NCBI GenBank assembly: GCA_003506995.1
Contig: DNXB01000378.1
Coordinates: forward strand, 1-29,135
Reading direction: 5' to 3'
DNA from: Verrucomicrobiales bacterium
GTDB lineage: Bacteria > Verrucomicrobiota > Verrucomicrobiia > Verrucomicrobiales > Verrucomicrobiaceae
DNA length: 29,135 nucleotides
The translations under genes were made by a program, and so were the position numbers. This document shows, in pieces, positions 17,666 through 26,418 of this stretch (positions are counted from its first letter, which is position 1; every line of letters begins with the position of its first letter). The notes under the pieces were generated by a model. It did not search any database. It was given only the letters and a program-made list of their open reading frames with translations, and was not told the DNA's origin.

Positions 17666-20600
17666 TCAGCCAGATCGTCCCAGAGTAGATTGTATTTCGA
17701 TACCGACGGGGTCTTGCATGGCCGCCAGGGCAGTCACGATAGCTTTGAAGCAGGCAAAAGCCTCCGCGTTAGCACGGACAGCCGGACGATGAAGTTTCCA
17801 TGCCTCATCAGCTATTGCCGAGAGAGCAGAACGGATGCGGGACTCCTTCCAATTGATTCCTTTTGGACTCATAATCACAGGATGAAGCCATCGTATCACC
17901 TCTGGAGTGAGCGGCTTGATTGCTGCTCCTGAGGCAAAGAATTGAAGGTAGCGTTGGAAGCGGAAACCCCACGGTTTAAGAGCCAAGATGGTCTTGTGAT
18001 AGTACGGCGCGAGGCTCACGATGAGTGGCGCAAAATGCTCTCCTGGACTTGATGGCATAAAGCGACCGATGAAAAGAAGGTCATCCCAAAGATCATCCTT
18101 GTTGGGTTTGTCGAACGGCTTCCATTCATTCGATGCTAGCAGGAAATCGAGCATGCTCGTCCACACTGCCTGCAGTTTGCTGATCGAGATGCCAAGTCGG
18201 CGATGTTCACTTTTCAATTCATTCGCAAAGCTGCGCACAAACTCGATGCTGTTCGGGCCTTTCGCTAACAAGCGCTTCCAATACGGCAACTCTTCTTTCG
18301 GAGTGTCATGCACAAGGATACGAATGGCGATTCGACGCAGAATGGCATCTTCATTTTTGTAGGCATCCGGCGCTTTGTCAGAATTGGGGGTAAAGTTGTC
18401 AGGAAGCGTTTTGAGCAAAGCAGCGAATAAGTTCTCATCCGTATCCTTCGACAGATTTGCCTCGTTCTGGGCAGCGTTGATGGAGAGATCAGCCGATGGA
18501 ATACAATCAAGCGCTGCCACTACCAGCCCCACGTCGAAGCCATAATCCAGGCGTTGGGGGTTTTTATCTTTGAAAGGTTTCCCCCACGTTTCTGCGTCGT
18601 GTTCATCTTCAATCCGAATTTGAGGCAGGCGTGCATCGGTTCCGAGGCAGACACCCCAGTCGACGGGCACATCAGGACACAATCCAGTGGTGAATTTTGC
18701 ACCCCACTGTTCGCGCCAGCTCTGGAGCGAGGGGCCATTTTTTGAGATTGTTTCTGGAAACATGCCCTTGGGACCACGCTGTTCCGCATATGCGAGCATG
18801 AGCTGGCAAAGCCCCCCGAAGTATGCCCCGAGTTGTTTTTTTAACAGGTAGGCTTCGGAAAAAAGTATCTTCACTGCTCCATATCGATAGGCCATGGCAA
18901 ATCTCCCCACATAACCTCTCCATACGGTTGGATTGCGACCCGAAGCCCAGATGCGAATCACCACCAGCGCCATAAACACTTCCGTGTCGATCTTCCCGTG
19001 GTCAGCGAAGTCGTTCTTCGCGGCGCAAACGTCGGGCATGATGGACGTCGCGGTTGATTCGATCAGGTCAAGTTTGGCCGGGTTCTTATCGAGCCAGTCC
19101 GATCCCAGGCAAAGAAGAACAGCCATCAGGGAGGCAATTGCCTCATCAGGTGAAGGCATCTGTTCTTCCGAGGAGGGATCGATTTCACGTCCCCATTTCG
19201 AAACTTGTTCAAAAACATTCCACCACTGGGTAGCGAGCGATTCGTTGAGCGGCTGCCTGGACTGAATGGCTTGCACGCTCTGCTTCACAATATCTTGGAT
19301 CTCGAACTCACGATTGAGTACTGGGTCTTGTGGTTCCAGGATCTCCTCAGGCAGATTGGTGTGCCATCCAGATTGTCCGTCTGGGTGCTTAGTTTCGATC
19401 CAGTTTGCGAAGTTAAGATTCCAGGCGAGCCTCAAAAGTGACCTCTTGCCCTTGTCATTGAGCTGGTCAGCTCGTTCCCGGAATGCTCGGGACACCTCCG
19501 CGAAAATAAGACGGAATTCAGGACGTGTTCGAATCAGTCCATAACAGAACTCCGTCAAGCCGACCTGGTGATGTTTCTGGCTGTGCCATTCATGTCTGAT
19601 TTGTGCAACAAACTCGGGTTCCATCCACGAAGGGGCTCCACCGGACAAGAAACCCCGCACATAGCCAGGATTGTCACATTCGTAGAATTGCTCGATGGAC
19701 AGAAGCGGCCTGAGATCGTTGAGGAAAAGATCCGGGTACGCTTTGCCAACAGATATGAGCAGGCTAGCAAAGGCGACGGAGGACCCGTGCCGATATAGAT
19801 AATCGACTGTGGATGAGATGGCGTGCTTTTGCTGAACTTCATGCAGCAGCCACTTCTCCAGTGCCATGAGTGCGGAGACCACGAAATTGTGTCCATTGTT
19901 GTAGCTCCAGGTGTAAACATTCGCGTCCCCTTTCCACGAGGTCGTGCCTGCCTGGGTCGCAATCAGAAGCGACGTTCCATCGGCGTTTCGATCATAGCAG
20001 CGCGATAAGTGACCATCGGTCGCGAAATTTACCAACCTGACAATCAGGTCGAGCGCATGTGATGGCGCATGCTTGAAGAGAAGCATGAACGGTCCGTGGC
20101 TCCAGAGCGGCGGATACCAATCGTGACTGTTAAGTTCAAGGCCGTAATCTTCCTCAATGGTATCGTGTGATCTCTGCTTTTGATTCTCCTTGGGCCATTT
20201 GATGGCAAAGGCCAGTACAAGCTCCACAACGACCGCAGGCTTTGATTGAATGAGAGCAGCCAGTGCATCACCTTTCAGACAAGCCGTGCCAAAGTCTTCA
20301 CTGACGCGGCGCTTGGGTCCGTATTCCCAAGCAGGAGGTTGATAGACCTCCCACGTTGGTGGCTGATAGGTATCCGATGTCAAAGACGCGTAGCGCTTTC
20401 GGCCCGTCTTGCCTGCCCATTCGAGTTCGTATTCCTCGGGAAGGTCATCTTTTTCCCAATCAAGTCGTCCAGCAGCCTTGAGCGCCAGCTTGGCAACGCG
20501 GTCCGGGCATTGATCGCCTGCCAACAAAGTGGCTTTGTAGATTTGCTCCCGGGGATAACCAAAGCGGGGACTCAGTCTGCGAGACGGACACCACCGATCT

Positions 20601-22954
20601 TCTATTTCCCAGCGCAACTCGTATTCACCACACGCGACGGCTAATTCGCAGAGGCTGGGCCACCAATGAGGTGTGAGATGGCCGCCTTCTTTCAGGTAAC
20701 CCATGACTTTGCTGAACATGGGCATGATCTCGGAAAGCTCGAGTGCAATGATTGGGACGACCTGATTCTGGTGGATTGCCAAAAACCCAATAACTGGTTC
20801 CCAAAGAGTAAACTGAGGCAGTCTCGAAATACGCTCAAAGGATTCAAGCTCGGCCTCGGGCAACTTGAAGTTCTGACGTGCCATGGCTGCAAAAACGGGA
20901 TCGGGCACCGTTGCTGTGTGGCACATGGAACGGATAAGCCGCCTCAATAGCGTGCAGGAATCTCCAAGCAAGAGTTCTGATGTGTTGGAGAAGGCCTTGG
21001 AGGAATGGCTGCAACGAATGAGGGCTTCCAAGGCCGCATCGACGATTCTGAGATGGGCGGGTGATTCACGAGAGCCGCTGTATTCATCCTCATGCTTCGC
21101 AAGCTTAGGCAACAATGGCGTCACAAGGTTACGCCAAAGCTCCATGTCTTCATCGCGTTCCAAAAATTGCTGGCACAGAAGGCTGAGCGTGCGGAACCAG
21201 GGCGGGCTTTCGATATGTTTCTCAGCGAAGGCGAAAAGCTCGTCACCGAGTTGGCGAAGCTGGCGCAGTCGTGACCAGTCGGTATAGAGGTCGTGGACGA
21301 AGCGTAGTTTGCCTCCTTTTACCGGCAAGAGCACTCCTGCATGAATGAGCTTGTTGACGGCCGATTCATAGCCGTCAGCCTTGTTCTCAGACAGCTCGAC
21401 TTCAAGTCGGTCAGCCATCGTGCAAGCGAGGTTTCGGGCGAGTGTTCCTTCAGTGGAGGTAACTTGACCTCCGCAAACGCGTTCCCGCCACCACCAATCG
21501 GCGATGTCCGCTTCGCTGGTCCAAAACTGCATCTCATTTTCGTAGTCGGCTGGCGCTTCAAGCATGACGCGAAGTATCTGGGGCTTACGCATCAGCTCAC
21601 GGAGTCGCGGGTGAATAGCTAGCCGTTGGATTTTTGGCGCAGCAGCGCTTAGAACCTCAATATCCAAATCACTGAAGGATGCGCAGAGATGGGTGTGGAT
21701 ATTTGGTCTTTGCGGGGTGGCCAGTTTCGTGGAGATGCACGACCAGTCGTATTGCTGACAGGTGATGAGAATCTTCCAGCCGTTGATTTCTCCAACGGCA
21801 TCAATCAATGTGCGAACGAAGGAGAAGTCTGTCGTGCTGTGCCAGTTCTCCGCGCCATCCAAAACCACGAGGCCCTGCGAACGACGGCAACGGCTGATCA
21901 AAACGACCAGTTTTGTGGCTGTGAACTTGAGGCGGTTAAGATCAGGTTGTGAGAGCCAGATGACCTCGGTGGACTGTTTTGGCAGACCCTGAGCATAGAG
22001 CTTGGCAAGGACACTTTTCCCAGCACCAGACTCGCCCATGATTGCGAAGATGTTTTGCTGATCGAAATAGGTCTGAATGATGTTGATGTCGCTACCGCGT
22101 GCTACTTGATGACCAGTCGGTAGTTTTTCTGAAACCTCGGCCAGGGATGCTTCGGTGATGTTGCGAACGTGACGCCAGTCTTCGCGATCATTGGGTGCAT
22201 CGGCGAGCGGGAAACGGCTTTTCAGCTCGTTGAGCAGCTCGGGGATGGTGCGTGAACCTCCATTCTCACGCAGGCTGCCAGCGATGGACTGGAGTGTTTG
22301 CCATAGTTCTCGGGAGAGGCTGTTTTGATCATCATCGGAAGAGAGAAGGCTCCGGCAAAGGCGAATGGCTTCGCTCTCGGCTTTGGAGTGGGACTGCTGA
22401 AAATCGAAGTCGTGTCGAAGAACCAGTCTGCGCATGAGACTAGCGGGCTGTCGGGTCTCATCGGTAGGGTGTTGGAATGTCTGGTGGCATCGCTTTTCGC
22501 CTTCACCTCGCAGCGTGCTGAGGAACTGCTCGGGAGGTGTTTGGAGAGAACGTGGGAGAAGTCTGTCTAGCATCTCGGCGTCGTCTCCAAGAGGCTGGCA
22601 TGCTATGCACAGGTGATCCTGTGCATGAAAAGAAGCAGAATCGAAAACGGACCACATCTCGGCGATAGTTTCTTTGGTGAGGCCGTCGCGAGTGCTGACA
22701 AGTGCGCTTTTCGATGAAACGGCACACTGGTAGCCCTGACCATCCACATCCTGATAGTTGAGCACGATGTCATCGTGAGGATTCAGATCCGCGACCTGTC
22801 GTCGGAGCTGCCAAGCCACGCCCCATTCGGTTCGCATGGAGGATTGCCCAGCGAGCATTTCGACCAGGAACAAGGCTGCAACTCGATCTTCAAAGTCAAA
22901 GCCAGCTCCGCTGACGGACTTCAAACTTGAAATATGCTCACCCTTTTCTAGCAT
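17666..22954 (-). CDS. Giant STAND NTPase with N-terminal PD-(D/E)xK-like nuclease domain, Avs-like
   Basis: A 1762-residue cytoplasmic protein. Residues ~12-120 resemble Cap4/DUF4297/Mrr-type nuclease domains: GAGFDFEDRVAALFLVEML with E22, then D61-D62 and a beta strand ending S80-S-K82. The usual E/Q before x-K is Ser here, so activity is uncertain. Residues ~285-560 form a STAND-type ATPase with Walker A GESGAGKS (307-314, K313), Walker B LVVLDGAE (D366) and a sensor-like ILITCQQYDW. The remaining ~1200 residues are helical-looking with no domain I can name, as expected for a target-sensing solenoid. Known Avs proteins bind phage proteins through such a C-terminus, oligomerise and switch on the nuclease; that role here is inference. 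GC is visibly lower (about 45-57% in sampled lines) than neighbours (up to 70%), suggesting horizontal acquisition. It stands alone, convergent with the esterase. Confidence 0.75.
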   Translation of the reverse strand: MLEKGEHISSLKSVSGAGFDFEDRVAALFLVEMLAGQSSMRTEWGVAWQLRRQVADLNPHDDIVLNYQDVDGQGYQCAVSSKSALVSTRDGLTKETIAEMWSVFDSASFHAQDHLCIACQPLGDDAEMLDRLLPRSLQTPPEQFLSTLRGEGEKRCHQTFQHPTDETRQPASLMRRLVLRHDFDFQQSHSKAESEAIRLCRSLLSSDDDQNSLSRELWQTLQSIAGSLRENGGSRTIPELLNELKSRFPLADAPNDREDWRHVRNITEASLAEVSEKLPTGHQVARGSDINIIQTYFDQQNIFAIMGESGAGKSVLAKLYAQGLPKQSTEVIWLSQPDLNRLKFTATKLVVLISRCRRSQGLVVLDGAENWHSTTDFSFVRTLIDAVGEINGWKILITCQQYDWSCISTKLATPQRPNIHTHLCASFSDLDIEVLSAAAPKIQRLAIHPRLRELMRKPQILRVMLEAPADYENEMQFWTSEADIADWWWRERVCGGQVTSTEGTLARNLACTMADRLEVELSENKADGYESAVNKLIHAGVLLPVKGGKLRFVHDLYTDWSRLRQLRQLGDELFAFAEKHIESPPWFRTLSLLCQQFLERDEDMELWRNLVTPLLPKLAKHEDEYSGSRESPAHLRIVDAALEALIRCSHSSKAFSNTSELLLGDSCTLLRRLIRSMCHTATVPDPVFAAMARQNFKLPEAELESFERISRLPQFTLWEPVIGFLAIHQNQVVPIIALELSEIMPMFSKVMGYLKEGGHLTPHWWPSLCELAVACGEYELRWEIEDRWCPSRRLSPRFGYPREQIYKATLLAGDQCPDRVAKLALKAAGRLDWEKDDLPEEYELEWAGKTGRKRYASLTSDTYQPPTWEVYQPPAWEYGPKRRVSEDFGTACLKGDALAALIQSKPAVVVELVLAFAIKWPKENQKQRSHDTIEEDYGLELNSHDWYPPLWSHGPFMLLFKHAPSHALDLIVRLVNFATDGHLSRCYDRNADGTSLLIATQAGTTSWKGDANVYTWSYNNGHNFVVSALMALEKWLLHEVQQKHAISSTVDYLYRHGSSVAFASLLISVGKAYPDLFLNDLRPLLSIEQFYECDNPGYVRGFLSGGAPSWMEPEFVAQIRHEWHSQKHHQVGLTEFCYGLIRTRPEFRLIFAEVSRAFRERADQLNDKGKRSLLRLAWNLNFANWIETKHPDGQSGWHTNLPEEILEPQDPVLNREFEIQDIVKQSVQAIQSRQPLNESLATQWWNVFEQVSKWGREIDPSSEEQMPSPDEAIASLMAVLLCLGSDWLDKNPAKLDLIESTATSIMPDVCAAKNDFADHGKIDTEVFMALVVIRIWASGRNPTVWRGYVGRFAMAYRYGAVKILFSEAYLLKKQLGAYFGGLCQLMLAYAEQRGPKGMFPETISKNGPSLQSWREQWGAKFTTGLCPDVPVDWGVCLGTDARLPQIRIEDEHDAETWGKPFKDKNPQRLDYGFDVGLVVAALDCIPSADLSINAAQNEANLSKDTDENLFAALLKTLPDNFTPNSDKAPDAYKNEDAILRRIAIRILVHDTPKEELPYWKRLLAKGPNSIEFVRSFANELKSEHRRLGISISKLQAVWTSMLDFLLASNEWKPFDKPNKDDLWDDLLFIGRFMPSSPGEHFAPLIVSLAPYYHKTILALKPWGFRFQRYLQFFASGAAIKPLTPEVIRWLHPVIMSPKGINWKESRIRSALSAIADEAWKLHRPAVRANAEAFACFKAIVTALAAMQDPVGIEIQSTLGRSG

Positions 22955-23094
22955 TTATCACAGTGGCACACGCTTCAAAGAACGCGCAAGACGTGTTTTT
23001 GTCTCAGGAGGCGAGAGCTGAAATAATGTGGTGAGCACGCGGGAGCAATACAGGCCGTGGTCCAAGATGCGCCTGTTCATGGCGTATTGAGGTC

Positions 23095-25536
23095 ATGAAC
23101 AAAGTCTGCGCCCTGTTCGCACTGCTCTCCGTCGCTGCGGCGGCAGAGCCTCTGCCCGTGATCGAAGTCGAAGGCCAGCCGCTCGCGGCGAATGCGCAGC
23201 GGTTGATGCAGGCGCTCGATTTTCTTGGCGCACCATTCGCGAATGACGCGCGTGCGAAGTTGCAGGAGGCTATCACAAAACGTGATGCTGCGGCGGTGCA
23301 GGAGGCGCTGGATGCCCAGGTGCTCTGCGTGGTGAGCATCAATCCTGAGCTGCGAGCGAGCGCGGTGCGCGGCCCGACGAAGCCAGTAGTGCAGCAGGCG
23401 GGTTACACACCGGCGCTCATCAAGGTGATCAATCATGGCGTGAGCACGGCGCGGCTGCGCATCACCAGTACGCAGGCCGGCCCGCCGTATGCGGGCGTGG
23501 CGAAGGGAACGATGGAACGCGAGCGGCAGACGCACCTGCGCGATAACGAGAACTTGAAGGGAGAGAATCGCTTTCTGGAGATCAGCATGTTCGACGCGCC
23601 ACCGATGACGGCGAATCTCAGCGGACTGGAGGTCGAGTATGCGCTCGCGCTCATTTATTCGAGCGAAGCAGGCAAACGCGAGGCCGTGCTGGCCTTCGAC
23701 ATCGGGCAGGGGACGCAGGATCTCGGTTTTCGTGCGGAAGTACCGGTGCTGCTGGATGTGAAACCGGCGGTGGCGGTGAAGCTCGATGTGAAGGACTACG
23801 ATGATCGACCGACGACGGCTCGATTGACCTTCACCGACGCGCAGGGCCATGTTTTTCCACCGCAGGCACGTCGTCTCGCGCCGGATTTCTTTTTCCAAAA
23901 ACACATCTACCGCGCGAACGGCGACACCGTGCTGCTGCCGCCGGGCGAGTTCACGATGGAAGCCTCGCGGGGGCCGGAATACCGCACCGTGAAAAGCAAA
24001 GTGGTGATCCCAGCAGCCAAGGAGACGCAGCTCGCCGTGAAGCTGGAGCGCTGGATGAACGCGGCGGACCACGGCTACTACAGCGGCGATCATCACATCC
24101 ACGCAGCGGGCTGCGCGCACTACACGTCGCCGTCCATCGGGATGCAGCCGGAGCACATGTTCGCGCAGGTGAAGGGCGAGGGACTGAACGTCGGCTGCGT
24201 GCTCACCTGGGGCTACGGCTTCGAACATCAGCGACCGTTTTTCGGCGGTTCCGCGCATCCATTGAGCGAACCACACACGCTGCTGCGCTACGACATGGAG
24301 GTGAGCGGTTTCGGCTCCGCTGCTCTCGGTCATGTGTGTTTGCTGAACTTGCGCGATCTCGTTTATCCCGGTGCCGACGGCACAAAGGGTTGGCCCACCT
24401 GGACCACGCCCGCGCTGCGCTGGACGAAGGCGCAGGGCGGCTTCACCGGCTATCCGCACTCCGGCAGCGGCATGCAGGTGATCTCGTCTGTGGCGGCGAA
24501 ACGGATGATCGAGCTGCACGACACAAACAAAGACGCGCGGCTCACGCCCGATGAAACGGCGAGCACGGTGCTGCCGGAGCCGTTTGAGAAGATCGACGCA
24601 GATCGCGACGGAGGGCTGAACGAGCCGGAACTTACCAACAGCCATGAGCGTGTGATCGATCTGTTGCCAAACGTCGCCATTCCCGACGCGGGCGGGCATG
24701 AGATCTTCGTCACCACCGCGCATGGCGTGTGCGATTTCATCAGCGCGATGGACACCGCGCGCCTGCTGGAGTGGAACGCCTGGTATCACATGATGAACTG
24801 CGGCTTCCCGCTAAAATGCGCGGGCGAGACCGACTACCCGTGCATGAGCGGCACACGCGTCGGCCAGGGGCGGACCTATGTGCAGCTCGGTCGTGTCGAG
24901 AAACTCGACTTCGCCCAATGGTGCGAGGGACTCGCGCGCGGTCGCAGCTATGTGAGCGACGGCTACGCACACGCGCCTGGCTTCACCGTCGAGGGTAAAG
25001 TGGCTGGCGATGAAGTGCGGCTCGCACAACCGGGCCGCGTGAAAGTGAGCGCCAAGGTCGCGTTCAGCTCCGAGACACCGCTTGAAATCGCCTACGGCGG
25101 CGCGGTGCCCGTCGGCGGTCAGCGTCTCGTCGGCGACACCGTGCATTATCACGACACGACCGGCGCGAATCCCTTCGCCAGCGGCAAGCGCAAGGTCGAG
25201 CTGGTCGTCAACGGCATCGTCGCCGCCACGCGCGAAGTGCCTGCGGACGATCAGCTCCACGAAGTAACGTTCGCCGTCGAGATCCCGCGCAGCAGTTGGG
25301 TGGCCGTGCGGCATTTCCCGCAACTGCACACCAATCCCGTCAACGTCATCATTGCAGACCAACCCATCCGCGCCTCACGCCAGAGCGCGCTGTGGTGCAT
25401 CGCCTGCATCGACCAGCTCTGGCACGTGCGGGAGAAAAACATCGCCCCCGCCGAGCGCGACGAGGCGAAACGCACCTTCGAGGCCGCGAAGGAAATTTAC
25501 CGCCGCATCGCAGCGGAAGCACCAGCGGGGAGCTGA
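23095..25536 (+). CDS. CehA/McbA-type PHP-fold metallohydrolase with EF-hand insert, exported
   Basis: An 813-residue exported protein with signal peptide ~1-17 (LLSVAAAAEP). A beta-rich N-terminal region (~20-320) leads to a PHP-like hydrolase core opening with G331-D332-H333-H334-I-H336, the metal-binding signature of CehA/McbA relatives. These relatives hydrolyse carbamates and related bonds, but the substrate here is unknown. Inserted in the core are two EF-hand loops, DTNKDARLTPDE (476-487) and DADRDGGLNEPE (501-512), implying calcium binding. A Cys-rich segment (MMNCGFPLKC) follows, then a beta domain and a short helical tail. GAGG sits just before the ATG, one of the few Shine-Dalgarno-like matches here, though very close. 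It is divergent from the STAND gene across a 140-bp gap and converges on the DUF1080 gene. Confidence 0.83.
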   Translation: MNKVCALFALLSVAAAAEPLPVIEVEGQPLAANAQRLMQALDFLGAPFANDARAKLQEAITKRDAAAVQEALDAQVLCVVSINPELRASAVRGPTKPVVQQAGYTPALIKVINHGVSTARLRITSTQAGPPYAGVAKGTMERERQTHLRDNENLKGENRFLEISMFDAPPMTANLSGLEVEYALALIYSSEAGKREAVLAFDIGQGTQDLGFRAEVPVLLDVKPAVAVKLDVKDYDDRPTTARLTFTDAQGHVFPPQARRLAPDFFFQKHIYRANGDTVLLPPGEFTMEASRGPEYRTVKSKVVIPAAKETQLAVKLERWMNAADHGYYSGDHHIHAAGCAHYTSPSIGMQPEHMFAQVKGEGLNVGCVLTWGYGFEHQRPFFGGSAHPLSEPHTLLRYDMEVSGFGSAALGHVCLLNLRDLVYPGADGTKGWPTWTTPALRWTKAQGGFTGYPHSGSGMQVISSVAAKRMIELHDTNKDARLTPDETASTVLPEPFEKIDADRDGGLNEPELTNSHERVIDLLPNVAIPDAGGHEIFVTTAHGVCDFISAMDTARLLEWNAWYHMMNCGFPLKCAGETDYPCMSGTRVGQGRTYVQLGRVEKLDFAQWCEGLARGRSYVSDGYAHAPGFTVEGKVAGDEVRLAQPGRVKVSAKVAFSSETPLEIAYGGAVPVGGQRLVGDTVHYHDTTGANPFASGKRKVELVVNGIVAATREVPADDQLHEVTFAVEIPRSSWVAVRHFPQLHTNPVNVIIADQPIRASRQSALWCIACIDQLWHVREKNIAPAERDEAKRTFEAAKEIYRRIAAEAPAGS

Positions 25537-25557
25537 CCATCAGCCTCGCTGAGTCAC

Positions 25558-26346
25558 TCACTTCTTCTCCAGCGACCTCAGCTCGATCTTGCGGAACCAC
25601 ACCGGCTGCCCTTCGGCTTGAAGGGCGATGTGGCCGTAGCCGAGCATGAGATTGCCGCCGAGTTCGATCTGATCCGTCGCGGGAGCGTTGTTGTTCGTGG
25701 GATCGAGCTGCGGGCGCTGGTAGCGCAGCACTTCCACGCCGTTGATGCGGTGGATGATCTCGTCATTGCCGCGCACCTCGACCTCCGCGCGCACCCACTC
25801 CTCCGCTGGAAAAGTCGGCGCGCTGGATTTGACGATGTGCTTGGTCACGAGCTGTCCGCCCATCTCCACATGCGTGCCGGGCGTGCAAAGATTGGCGGTG
25901 GAGCGCGGTCCTTTGCCTTCATCGGCCAGAAACTGCATCTCCAGGCTCGCGGGGAAGCCCTGGTCAAAGCGCATGCTCTGCGGCGGCTGCGCGTGCAGCA
26001 TCACGCCGCTGTTGAGGTTCACGTACTTCGGCGCGTCGGCCATCATCGTGCCGGTGAAACGATACTCCAGCCGCAGGATGTAGTGCGAGTACGCCAGGTT
26101 GGTGAAGAGGTGGCCAAACTGCTCATCAAACTTCGTGTAGCCGTCGTAACTGACCTTCAGAATGCCGTCCTCGACTCGAAACGTGTTCGCAAAGTTCTCC
26201 CCGAGCGGACGCTTCGCGATCTTCGGCGTCCAGCCGCTCAGATCCTTGCCATTGAAGAGCGGCACCCACTTCGGCTCCTCGGCAGAAACGGCGGCGGTCA
26301 GCAGGCAAACAAGGGCGGCAACGACAAAACGGGGTGTTGGAATCAT
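25558..26346 (-). CDS. DUF1080 (3-keto-disaccharide hydrolase-like) secreted protein
   Basis: A 262-residue exported protein with signal peptide ~1-22 (LLTAAVSAEE). The DUF1080 hallmark WVPLFNGKDLSGW lies at ~27-39. The body then follows the concanavalin-like jelly-roll pattern of the family: YILRLEYRF, NSGVMLHAQPP, SLEMQFLADEG, GQLVTKHIV, EEWVRAEVEVRG, INGVEVLRY and a final IALQAEGQPVWFRKIELR. Members act on glycans or keto-glucosides and are abundant in Verrucomicrobiota and Planctomycetes. It is transcribed divergently from the sulfatase across 72 bp, which may reflect shared regulation, though no operator is obvious. Confidence 0.9.
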   Translation of the reverse strand: MIPTPRFVVAALVCLLTAAVSAEEPKWVPLFNGKDLSGWTPKIAKRPLGENFANTFRVEDGILKVSYDGYTKFDEQFGHLFTNLAYSHYILRLEYRFTGTMMADAPKYVNLNSGVMLHAQPPQSMRFDQGFPASLEMQFLADEGKGPRSTANLCTPGTHVEMGGQLVTKHIVKSSAPTFPAEEWVRAEVEVRGNDEIIHRINGVEVLRYQRPQLDPTNNNAPATDQIELGGNLMLGYGHIALQAEGQPVWFRKIELRSLEKK

Positions 26347-26418
26347 GCGTTCATCATGAAGCGGCCAACGCTGTTTCCAATCGGAAGATGACCCAGGTCG
26401 CCGCGTTATAGCGCCACC

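Noticed and set aside
17649..17690. CTGAACTTCAG inverted repeat between the esterase and STAND genes as a terminator
   Set aside because: The stem is 5 bp with a 1-base loop and no T-tract, and it partly overlaps the STAND coding end.
23077..24789. 570-codon minus-strand frame opposite the PHP hydrolase
   Set aside because: The plus strand has a signal peptide, metal motif and EF-hands; the opposite frame is Arg/His-rich and featureless.
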